From the NCBI GenBank assembly GCA_001687465.1, contig LVLI01000314.1, positions 62,001-126,000 of the forward strand: a stretch of 64,000 bases of DNA, given 5' to 3'. This DNA is from Halocafeteria seosinensis. Lineage: Eukaryota; Sar; Bigyra; Bicosoecida. Positions 10,048-20,200 of this stretch are shown here, in pieces (the stretch's first letter is position 1; each line of letters opens with the position of its first letter). The position numbers and the translations under genes are program-made. The notes under the pieces were generated by a model, which made no database searches, was not told where the DNA came from, and worked only from the letters and a program-made list of their open reading frames with translations.

Positions 10048-11530
10048 ATGTCCACATATGCCGGTTATTTTAAAAGGTATAAGCAAGAAATGGATGGGAA
10101 TTTTAAGTGCACCACGGCGGCAGCGCTAGGAGGCGCTGCCGTCGGTGCTGGCACCATGTATGCCTATCTATCCCGACGATACGGACGTCAGCTACGGGAA
10201 CTTCATCGTGAAATGGATGAAGAAGCAGCTCTGCATTCAACAGAGTGGAATTCACAGCAAAAGCGTCAGCGAAATGAATCCAAACCAGTACGGATCTACA
10301 TTGATGGATGCTTTGACATGATGCACTATGGGCACAGGTAAGTGGGACAACTCATCTTCGTGGAAGAACCTGTTCGTTCGTCAACGGAGTTTTGTTCATT
10401 GCGGATGCAGTAATGCTCTAAGACAAGCGCGCTCTGTAGGTGATGTCTTGGTCGTAGGAGTACATTCCGACGAAGAAATAATCAGAGCCAAGGGTGCACC
10501 TCCCGTCATTCCAGAAGACGAACGGTACTTGACTGTGGAAGCCTGCAAATTTGTGGACGAAATCATTAAGGATGCTCCGTATGTTCCATCTGTGGAATGG
10601 ATTGATAAGCTCGTCAACGAGCATCAAATTGATTATATCGTTCATGGAGATGATCCGTGCTACACTGTCGACGGCCGTGATGCGTATGCGTACGCGAAGG
10701 AGAAGGGGATCTTCAAAATCATAAAACGCACAGAGGGTGTGTCCACAACGGATATTGTTGGTCGCATGTTATTGATGACACGGGATCATCATTTGCGAAC
10801 AGGATCAGAGACGTGTGTTCCCACACGTCCTCCCTCTTCGGCGAACCAAGGCTCCGAGAGCAGCATACAAGAGACTGTAAAGTCGTTGGAGCACGAACAG
10901 GCTAAGTGTTCGAGGTTCTTACCCACTGCACGAAGGATAAGACAGTTCTCCAACGGAAGAGCACCATCGAAAGATGATACGGTCGTGTATATTTGTGGCT
11001 CTTGGGATCTATTCAATTCGGGGCATATCAAGGCTTTAGAGAAAGCCCGAAAGTATGGAACGTTTTTGATCGCGGGTATCTACAGCGATGAAGTATCCAA
11101 TAAATTACGTGGGAGTGGCCACCCTATTTTAAACTTGCATGAAAGAACCCTAAGCGTTCTTTCTTGTCAATATGTGGACGAAGTTATCATGGACGCTCCC
11201 TGGCGAATCGAGCGAGATATGCTTCAGTCCATGAACATTTCCGTCGTGGCGCGAGGCACTGTATGTGACTATCGTGCCTTGAGCCAATCACCAGATAAAG
11301 GTCATACGGAGAGCCCCAAAGACATCAACAGCCTTATAGAGGACTCCTATTCTGTCCCAAGAGAGTTGGGTATTCTTCGAGAATTCAAGAGTCCGTCCTC
11401 TCTAACTGTAGCTGACATAGTTTCCCGAGTACTACAACACCGAGAGACGTACGAGAAGCGCTGTGCCAAGAAGAGCTCTCAAGAAGCCAATTATTACGGC
11501 ACAGAGAAGCAGTTTGTTGCAGAGCAGTAG
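10048..11530 (+). CDS. PCYT2: CTP:phosphoethanolamine cytidylyltransferase
   Basis: Two exons, 10048-10337 and 10411-11530, encode 469 residues. The enzyme makes CDP-ethanolamine from CTP and phosphoethanolamine, the rate-limiting step of the Kennedy route to phosphatidylethanolamine. It has the typical tandem cytidylyltransferase domains. The first (about 79-220) has IYIDGCFDMMHYGH (HxGH-type) and RTEGVSTTD. The second (about 290-420) begins VYICGSWDLFNSGH, where the first His of HxGH is Asn, so that site may be weak or structural. The intron splits the first HxGH motif right after its final His codon. A hydrophobic Ala/Gly-rich segment at about 24-45, followed by basic residues, looks like the N-terminal membrane anchor of the plant enzyme, which sits on the outer mitochondrial membrane. 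Convergent with COX16, 94 bases apart. Confidence 0.93.
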
Positions 11531-11624
11531 TAAAGTTTAATACAGAAACAACTGAAATCAAATCCACTCCTCTTTGCAAACTTCTCAACCGTTGCACGTG
11601 TTACACAGCCCTGTCCGCTGATGG

Positions 11625-11999
11625 TCACTCTTCCCTGCTCTCCTCGTCATCCGTCTCGCCTGGTGGCTTCGGCAATGGCTTCAGAGAGAATGACTTATGG
11701 GAGTCATGCAGACGATTCATCATGCGTTCATGCTCCTTTTCTAACTCATACGAGCGCTCTGATTGGCTCTTGATTCGTTTGTCTTGCTTCTCGTACTTGG
11801 TTTCCACAAACTGCGTGCCACGTTAGTCATGCCGTCCGTGTCTCTGACGCACAGTACTTTCCCTTCGCTTCAATGCAACAAGGTTCATTCAGGGCGCTCC
11901 ACGTACCTTTGTCAGCAGTTGAAAGCCACCGACGGTGAATAAAATGAATGGGAGTCCCAGCTTCCACGATGTAAAAAGCTGCCGGGATTTCCCCGTCAT
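11625..11999 (-). CDS. COX16: COX16-like cytochrome c oxidase assembly protein
   Basis: Two exons, 11999-11907 and 11810-11625, in matching phase encode 92 residues; the 97-base intron starts GTACGT. COX16 is a small single-span inner-membrane protein that helps assemble cytochrome c oxidase (COX1/COX2 metallation). The N-terminal half has the family pattern of a short basic stretch, then one membrane span (WKLGLPFILFTVGGFQLL). A charged helix with KYEKQDKRIKSQSERSYELEKE follows, and then a Pro-rich acidic tail. Length is close to the usual 90-120 residues. The match rests on the GxPFxxFxVGG-type span and the charged repeat after it, so another small respiratory assembly factor is possible but less likely. 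Confidence 0.7.
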
Positions 12000-12706
12000 G
12001 TCGTCGTTGTGCCAAGTCTCCTCAAACTGAATGCGCACAGCCTAGTCTATGGTACACAATACAATATACGTGTGTATGGTGTAAATTATGCGTGTAATCG
12101 ATTCCAAAGTTAACAACTCCAGCCACTATGCTCTACTTCAACTAATCAATCAAGTGCAGTTTGGAGGCGAAGGTGCAACTTGCAAGGTACCCAGTACCAT
12201 GGTTGTACAAGGATTCTACAAAGTCTGTTGAGAAGGAAAGCTTGAAATTCCCACCTCGCCGCATAGTCATTCTGGATAGCATAGGTACTTAGCATACCCC
12301 GGTCGCCCGCCACAGAACCCTTTAGGCCTGCTTTAGGAAGAGGATGCGGTCAACTCCCCGGCTGGTGGGCAGACTTGCAAAATCGCGCCTCATAGAGTGC
12401 GGGAAATGAAGGCTGCGCCAGGTTTGGTCAAGTGTTACAGTACCAAGGGATGCTCGCGATGACTACCCTCGGGTACAGTAGAGCAAAAAATTTGCTATAA
12501 TTTCATCGTCCTGAAGAATGTTTCTATAAGATAAAACTCTCTGTACAAATAAAAAATTACCACCAGAGGGCCAGAACGTCAGAAAGTCAGAATGCAAATG
12601 ACACGTAGAGAGGTGTATACTGACAACCACGACTCTTCCTCCACTAGCAGCGCTAGTGACCCTGTTTTCGATGGTAGGAGGAACCATGTACGTACACGTG
12701 CATTCA
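12000..12706. other. intergenic region between COX16 and the Zn2Cys6 gene
   Basis: About 700 bases without a supportable gene. It must hold the COX16 promoter and the 3' end of the Zn2Cys6 gene. A GC-richer stretch lies around 12295-12425. No RNA gene or repeat was seen. Confidence 0.55.
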
Positions 12707-14305
12707 TCAACTCGAGCTTTGCCCTGAAGCCTGTTTGGATAAATTCAATAATCGAAGCAGACTGGAGGCTGAGCCTCGCAACGTAGCAACGCTATCCTGA
12801 AGAAATCCAGCCTTTCGCGCAGTAGACTCGTCCGATACCGGCTCGAGACGTCCGTTGGTTGTGCCGCACTCGATATGTTGTTGACACCGTTCTTCATGCC
12901 TCCAAGAATCTGTCAACAATTTAGCGTCTTCATCCGAAAGAGCTTGAGGGCTCTCATCCGCAACAATAAATATCGTGGATACGCAAGCAATTTTACCGTC
13001 CCGTCCCCACTCTTGTTTAATCAACTCTGTCGCATGAAACTGTCTATAGTTGGCGGGATCATATACATTCGTGAGACTGAGATGCTGTAGAAATATCCCA
13101 GAAAACAAGTAACTCGGAAGTTTTCTAGAGAAGGCATCCGCTTGTGCTATCCTAAGCTTTTCAGTATATCGAGGATGAATCCATGTCAGATGCTGCTGCT
13201 GAATCAATATGTCCCGTGCGTACTCGGCAGTGTATCCAAACAACTTTTCAGCGGCGGTATTCATGAATATGTCCACGTGACCATCGTCGTGAAACTTGCA
13301 CGAGGTACATGGCAGTGTGCAGGCAGACATCGCAATTTCGCCAAAATTGTCTGCCAAAGGATGGGCTCCTTGCTGCATTGGAGAGAGGTCGTTCACGAAA
13401 TCGCTGAGAACTGCGTGGAAATTGTTATCCTTGGCCTGGGAGATATCCGACACAGTTCCTTCTTGGTTCCTAGCACGTTTTGCACAGCTGGAAGCGGAAG
13501 AAATCACTGAGGACATGTCTTCTGATACAAATTCGTTAATTCCGGGAATCTTCTTGATGGACTGCTTCTCTGGATTTGTTTGTTGAGAATCATCAAAATG
13601 CCGATTGTGTAGGGAATCTAAAGGAGGTGCTGACTCCCATTGTGGCAGAGTCTCAGACTGCCTGTTTATTGAGCGGAAATGGCTGAACTCAGACTGGAAA
13701 GTTGACGCCGTAGAAGCTGGTGGTACTTGTGAATCATAACTAGTACTCGCCCATAGTGATTCCTCCATCATATGTTCACCGAAAATTTCCGTATGTGGGC
13801 CCCTACGATGATCGTTTGAGAAATAATACGCAGGTAATTCAGTAGAGAATGTGGGGGCGTGCTGTTGAGGAATCCCTCCGGAATGGCCAACGTGCTGCAT
13901 CCCGTAGGAAGAAGGAACATACGTCGTACTTGCATTGTAACTCTGGTAAAAGGGTTCCGTCGAGGAATGATACGGAGTGTGCCCCGCATACCCCTGCATT
14001 GGATAGGATGCAGCCCCGAGTGGCGAAGAAGAACGTGCGGCTACTGCCGTACCGAAATTGTTAGATGCACCCCACTCCTCATCCTGACGATTACGTTTTC
14101 GAGCGTGTGTCTGATTTCCTTCCTTTTTCCGTGGTGTGGTAGTGGGGTTCTCGATGCAATGAATACCAAGACGGGCGCAACGATCACACGGAATACTTCC
14201 AGAGCATTTCTTTTTTGAGCGTGCACACGTACGGCATGCACGATTGTAAGAGCCTCTCTTGTTCCTCCGTTGTAGTTGTCGGAAACTATCGGAAAGGGGC
14301 TCCAT
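12707..14305 (-). CDS. Zn2Cys6 (fungal-type) transcription factor with PAS-like region
   Basis: A single exon of 532 residues. A Zn(II)2Cys6 cluster lies at about 23-51: C-x2-C-x6-C-x5-C-x2-C-x6-C (CRTC, KKKC, PCDRC, GIHC), preceded and followed by basic stretches typical of the DNA-binding linker. Residues 60-310 are low complexity (Ser, Tyr, His, Gln). A PAS-like block follows at about 345-460: HVDIFMNTAAEKLFGYTAEYARD, HPRYTEKLRIAQAD, then strands ending CVSTIFIVADES. The combination resembles fungal ERT1/AcuK-type regulators, which pair a Zn2Cys6 cluster with a PAS-like domain; I cannot tell orthology. It probably acts in the nucleus as a sequence-specific regulator, perhaps sensing a metabolite through the PAS fold (inference). 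Transcribed away from the SWAP gene across a 0.9-kb divergent region. Confidence 0.85.
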   Translation of the reverse strand: MEPLSDSFRQLQRRNKRGSYNRACRTCARSKKKCSGSIPCDRCARLGIHCIENPTTTPRKKEGNQTHARKRNRQDEEWGASNNFGTAVAARSSSPLGAASYPMQGYAGHTPYHSSTEPFYQSYNASTTYVPSSYGMQHVGHSGGIPQQHAPTFSTELPAYYFSNDHRRGPHTEIFGEHMMEESLWASTSYDSQVPPASTASTFQSEFSHFRSINRQSETLPQWESAPPLDSLHNRHFDDSQQTNPEKQSIKKIPGINEFVSEDMSSVISSASSCAKRARNQEGTVSDISQAKDNNFHAVLSDFVNDLSPMQQGAHPLADNFGEIAMSACTLPCTSCKFHDDGHVDIFMNTAAEKLFGYTAEYARDILIQQQHLTWIHPRYTEKLRIAQADAFSRKLPSYLFSGIFLQHLSLTNVYDPANYRQFHATELIKQEWGRDGKIACVSTIFIVADESPQALSDEDAKLLTDSWRHEERCQQHIECGTTNGRLEPVSDESTARKAGFLQDSVATLRGSASSLLRLLNLSKQASGQSSS

Positions 14306-15199
14306 TAGCGACTACGTGTACAACTGTCTTCAAGGTTGAAGAAGGAAACCTGTCGGCTGTTTGAGCGGCACTTCTTTCCTAGGGCTCCAGATAATAGCAT
14401 GCTCTGTAAGATACTTTACGCCTCCGTCAGCGTGTCAACAAAATGTTGTACTTAAGCAACCAAGCAAAGACACCGGAATTGCTTTACTATCGAAGCACTT
14501 GCCGGAACGTTGGTCCGCTAAACAGGTGCGAACTGAGGGCACACGATTACTCTTCCCGCTTGCACAGCTCGTCTTAGACTCGTCTATGGTTGTCCGCTTG
14601 TTCAGCATTAGGTAGAGCCTGTTCCGACGTACAATACTAAGTGTTGGGCACAACTATGGACGGATAGCTATGCCCTGTCGTTCGACAGAAGACGTTAGCA
14701 ACCCCGCACGGCTCGGTCGGGGCGGCACCGCCGCAATCAATCAAAAAGCGAAGCGTCCATGAGTGAACATAAAACTAATCTCAATTGAACTGTACCTGCT
14801 TTGGTGTGAAGGATTCCGATAAAGTGTTTTATCGGCCCAAAGCTATGTATGGATGAATTTCAGGCACATTCCCGCTAGAATCTTCGCAAACCCAAACTGT
14901 TCTGGATTATCGGACAGAGTCGTCGTCAGTGGAGCAAATTCTGCGTTCGCAGTTCGTATTTGGCATACGGTGCACTTGAGCATCACGATGAGAAAGCATG
15001 GTAGTGATTGGGAATCGGCAAGAGTGCCTCCCAGGCAAGGCTGAAGTCAGTCGTAGCAGTGTACGACTTTTGTGAAGTGGTGTCCCGTGCTGAGCAGCCT
15101 GAGCGTGGACAACCTCGGTAGCATTTAGATGCCCATCACAGGTATGGTTTAAACAGAATGCGCGAAAACGCATGAAGGAGCTACGAGTGTCCAAACACT
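14306..15199. other. divergent intergenic region
   Basis: About 0.9 kb between the starts of the Zn2Cys6 gene (minus) and the SWAP gene (plus), holding both promoters. No coding frame of note. A GC-rich run at 14702-14734 and a small TGTCG/CGACA inverted repeat near 14678-14689 are the only visible structures. Confidence 0.55.
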
Positions 15200-16987
15200 A
15201 TGTCGGCGGGGAAGTCTGAAGAGTTCATGACGGGAGCGAACGCGGTCAAGAGACACTACTTTCCAGGAGAGTACCCACAACGTGGCTCCAGAGCTAAGTA
15301 TGGCGCTATCAGAAACAATAGAGATACCAACGACGACGAAGATCCTCTGACGGACGGCGACAGTGACGATAGTAATGCCTCCCTTATTGTTATGCGTTCC
15401 GCAAACGACAGAGAAGGAGGATCTGAACAAGTTAGCAACCACGGGATCCCTATCCGACTAAGGAGGAGTGTAAAATATAGCTTGGCACTGCGAGGACTCT
15501 CCTGTACGTTGTTTAGAAATGAAAAAGCGAGAAGCAGTGTTGAAATCCAACATAACTTGGTCCCCATTCTCGGAGATGAATCGAATTTGAGTGATCGATT
15601 TGACGTCCGTCATCTCCTGTATAGCCTGGAGGCTTTGAAAAGCGCGGAGCCCATGTCAGAGCAGAATACCCAGACAAAGACGAAGGGACAGATCCTTCTT
15701 TCTGATGCCCTGGAGAAACAGCGGTATAAAGACATTCTACCGGAGACGCCACTCCAGTCAGTCACTTCTGCTGCGGGGATTGCCTGCTGTTGTGCTGGAA
15801 CAGGTGCGTACCTAGTCCGCGTGAGATGATTATTCGTTCATTGCGTCAAAACTGTCCCGGTTTCCAGTAACATGGTAGCTATGTATGTAAAACTTGCGCT
15901 GCTAGGGTTGGTAGCCCAGTTATACGAGAATGAACGTGGGCTGATGGTTATCGTAACGGGGAGTTCCAAAGATCATACCGTAATGGTTAAATCGATGGTT
16001 TTTTTTTCCCTCTGTCTACGGGTGACTGATACTTAGTCTCTCGCTTGTGTTCCCAAAAACATATACAGATACGACTGCGACGACATCTTCTGTGGACGCT
16101 CAAACTAAAGAAGATGGCTCGGTAGAGTTCGTAACCCCGTTCTTTATACCAGGACACATAAAGACTCCATCAAAATGGGCAAAGCATCTGAGAATAGCCC
16201 ACACAGCCCGAAAAGTCCATGAAAGACCTCAGTTGGAGGTGATGCTCAGAGTTAGGCAAAAGGAGAACCCCAGTTTCAGCTTCCTCTTCGATTCAGATGA
16301 GCTGTTTCCGTATTACACTTTTTTGAAGGTATGAATTCTCGTTCCGTACGTTTCTGATGAGCAGCTTGATGAAATTGTTTCCGTTTAGTGCAGAAGAGAG
16401 CAGAGGATGGATCAGCAGAATGGCCCGAAACACCCCCAGATACTGGACACCAAGAAAACCCTTTGGGGATAGGTTACTCAGATTCTGATGAAGAGCAAAA
16501 GGAGGAAAGAGGACGAAACACTGCTACGTCTTCCTCCAACGTCTCGAGTGGAAGTACTACTACCAGTTCTCAAGACAACGTCTCAAGCGCAAATACTACT
16601 ACCAGTTCTCAAGACAACGTCTCAAGCGCAAATACTACTACCAGTTCTCAAGACCCAAACCAAGAGGAAAAGCTTGCAAAGATAAAGGAAACTGTCAATG
16701 CTGTGAATAGAAAGCTCAGTGAACGCGTGGGAACCAAGCGAAAGCGATGGGACGCCGATGCATATCGAAAGAGCGACAACGCTACAGAAACAGAAGGCAC
16801 GCATGAAGAGGCTAGCAAAGCGTCGGGGAGCATCTCAGGACATGAGGAAGCTGACCCATCTATAGCTTCAGTCTCTCGAGATCCGGAGGAGGAAGTGAAG
16901 AGACAGCGCCGCCTTGCTCGCGCGAGGATGATGAAGGGCCACTTTCAATTCCGCCAAGAAACCTGGAGTAGAGAAAACGCAAGTTGA
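15200..16987 (+). CDS. SWAP/SURP-domain splicing regulator (SFSWAP-like)
   Basis: Three exons, 15200-15803, 16069-16328 and 16394-16987, in phase for 485 residues. The N-terminal half has the DRY_EERY-type segment of Suppressor-of-white-apricot proteins: VPILGDESNLSDRFDVRHLLYSL. A SURP module follows across exon 2: HTARKVHERPQLEVMLRVRQKENPSFSFLF, then ELFPYYTFLK. SURP domains bind splicing factor 1-type partners, and SWAP proteins regulate alternative splicing in the nucleus. The third exon is charged and Ser/Thr-rich, with a perfect-register 13-residue repeat, and ends in a basic Arg-rich helix. Only one SURP is visible; SFSWAP has two, so this could be a diverged form or a CLASRP relative. 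The last acceptor is TTTAGTGCAG, with the downstream AG used to keep phase. Confidence 0.75.
16538..16654 (+). repeat. three tandem 39-base repeats inside the SWAP coding region
   Basis: Three head-to-tail copies of a 39-base unit keep the reading frame and encode N-V-S-S-(A/G)-(N/S)-T-T-T-S-S-Q-D. Copies two and three are identical in DNA, while the first differs at several bases, which suggests a recent duplication of the second unit. Confidence 0.9.
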
Positions 16988-17213
16988 TGATTCTTGCCTG
17001 TAGATGGTGTGCTGCTTCGCTTCGTTACAGAATGAAAGTCATTGACGTGATTGAATATTTTCCACCTTCACAACTTCGTCTACCTAGTGTCACCTCAACT
17101 TCAAGTACCTCATGTAACCTTCATGATGCACAAGTATACCATAGTAGAGGTGGTAAAATAGGTATGTTCTTGCCCCATGATCTTGTATTGCTAATCTGGG
17201 AAGGAGAGAGGCA

Positions 17214-20200
17214 ATGCTTCGAACACGGCGCTTGCTAACAGTGCCTCGCGGAGGAGGGCCGCTGCCGGGAGGATGTGGTTGGAGGCGAATATCTACACTA
17301 ATACAGCCTCGTTGGAGCCCCCAGGATAAATCAAGAAAGTTAGCACATTTGAATAGTCGGTCGAAGTGGAATGGCGCTCGGAAGAATAGCACAGGACATG
17401 GAACAAAGGGGGGAAAGAGTCGTCCGGAGGAATTGCTCCAACACTTGGAGCAAATGGCACAAACTCCAGAAATAAAGGAAATCACCGATATGTACCAAAG
17501 TTTGGCTTCTTCGGTTAAGAGTGGGTACTATAAGCGGTCCCTTTCCAATCGGAAACTCATCGCGAAACGGACAGAGGAAGGACAGCGATTGAGCTCGACC
17601 CTCGCGGAAATAAGCTCACTCTCTATACAACAAAGACTGCAAGATAATCAGACTTCCGGTCGCAATGAGCGTGATTCTGATCTCATTAGAGGGATAGTGA
17701 CGGTCGTAGATAATGCGATATTGTGTCATAGAGGACTTCCGAAACAACTTGCTTCCGCTACGTTTCAAGCCGTGTCTGCTCAGCAGAATTTCCTCGAGCC
17801 GATGGTATGTTTCATGAGATTTTGTCATTATCTTCCGATAAATACCTGCCTTTAATTGCTTTTGCTTACCCCAGGAGTCTATTCTCCTAATGCGTGGATT
17901 TTCCGCTACCCAACATCTGACACCAAAAATGTTTCGTATATTGAGGCAAGCGCTTGTAGATGGTGCAGGGTCCTTGAACAGTCAACAGATTTCGATGACC
18001 ATGAACTTGATGGCAAAAGAAGGCATCAAAGACATAGAGCTTACATCAGTTTTGGCGCGGAAAGCCGTGACGGACCACCACTTGCTCTCTGAACAAGGCT
18101 TGTCACAAATGTTGCGCAGTTGTGCTCAATTGGATCTCAATCTACCGTGGCTATTTTCTTCTATGGCTCCTGTATGTCGAAAGCGTCTAGATGAATTCAC
18201 AGACCAGGGATTGTCTAATCTCATTTGGGCCTATGCGACATCGTCTGTCGAAGAAAGCTCTGAAACTAATTCCTTCTATGTATCTGTAGCCGAGGAATAT
18301 GCCAATCGTGTACAATCGCCAACGGCGAATAAGAAAAGCGAGCAAGCGTTGTCCTTGTCGATCGGGTTGTGGTCCTTGGATAAGCTTGGACTAGCGAGAA
18401 CATCTCAACTGAATGAAATCCTAGATCAGGTGCTGAACAATGCTGCCTTGCTTAGAGAAGCATCTACTTCGGACATTGTTAGGTTTCTTATCGTGTACAG
18501 TAATTCTGAAGCGGAGACTGATCCTTCGGTACTCGTGAGCGAAATTGTTCGTCGTTGTAATGCGGAATTTGTATCGAGGGAGGATGCTGTTACCTTGTTA
18601 AAACACTGGGAACGCGTATGTTCTAAGTTGGAGGATTCGTTTGGAGAGCAGCTAGAAGCGATTTTTCCATCCCTTTGTCGCTTAGTGTCACGTAATGTAT
18701 CAAAATGGGATCCCAGAACTGCAACTACAGTCTTCAAAGCTGTTGGACGCCATGTACTCGAGAAAACCGTTCGTCCAGATGATCCATCTTTGTCCTGTTT
18801 CATGAGTTGTGTCGGTAAGGTACTAACTCAGCGTAATCGTTTTGATTCGTTGCAGCTGTCAATCATAGTCAACACAGCCGCAAAGGTCATAGGCAGTGAA
18901 TCAAGAGTGTCACTTATCATGCGAAGTGATGAGGACTTTTCCGCGCTGCCAAGAATGCTCTCGTCAGTGGGGAGGGAGTTGGTTTCCCGAGACTTCGTTA
19001 AGAGTGGTCCGGAAACCGGGAGCGGAGGGCGGGTTTCCTCCGCCGTCCAACGTTGCTCACGGGCGCTTGACCAAATTAGTGCAGGAGTATCAAGCCAGTC
19101 CAGGGAAGCGCTGGAGGTTCCAATCGCTGTGTCTACGCTGATATGGTCGTTTGCACATGCGTACTCGTCTTTAGCCCGCCATACAGATTGGAATGGTTCA
19201 TTTGTTGTTGACAAAGAGCTTTTAGGTGTATTGTCCTCCCATGCGAGGATTCTTGCTCCATTGATGACACCGTGGTCTTTAGCAAACACGGCGTTCGGTA
19301 TTGCTACTAGTGGGCTTCCGGCGCTCAACCTATTCGGTGCGGTCGGAAAAGAGTTGCTTGCCCGGGCTTCTTATTCAGAGAAAAGGTTGCCGTCGGAATG
19401 CGGGAAGGCACTAGCAATGCAAGGATTTGGCCCAGATGAAATCGCCTCGCTTTCGTGGTCGTTTACTCAACAAGGTTTCACAGATGCTCCGCTATACGAG
19501 TTATTTACTGCATATTGCGTTGAAGGTATGAGTCAACGTGGATTGTCGATGACGACTCGCCATGCCGTTCTTGTTGCATGGAGCGCTAGCTGTGCGGAGG
19601 TATTCAACACGAAATTCTTGCAATCACTGGTGCAATTTATTCACCAGTATCCGAAATTGTCACAATTAGAGTTATCACAACTTTTCACTGTTCAACAAGC
19701 TGTTCGACTGCTCTTGCCGGACAATGTTTCGGATAATACGATTATTCGGCTTGAAAACACCGAGAATACGTCAATTAGTGAGTCTAGCGACTATAGTGAT
19801 GTACTTCGAGGAGAGAACTTAGAACGATTTCAATACAGGAGGATTGCCGGCGAAGAAGGCATATCTCCGCATTGGGAGAAACCTTACGGCAGTGAAGGCC
19901 CATCAGCATCGTTTCGTTTCCAACTCCCCAAACCCGTATCACAACAAGCATCTCAAGCATTCTTGGAACTTCATCAGTATTCCCGATCAAACTTACAGGG
20001 GAATGTCGCGAAAGCATTGAAGCATTTAGAAACCAAGGAGCCCGTGGAAGAATATCTGACGCCGCTGCATCTATCATTGGATTTTGCTTGGCCAAACCAA
20101 AGAGTCGCTTTGGAAATAAACGGACCCAGTCACTTTTTGCCTGGAATAGAGCCCCCGGTAAAGTCACCTCCTACTAGGCTAAAAGAACGATTACTTGCTG

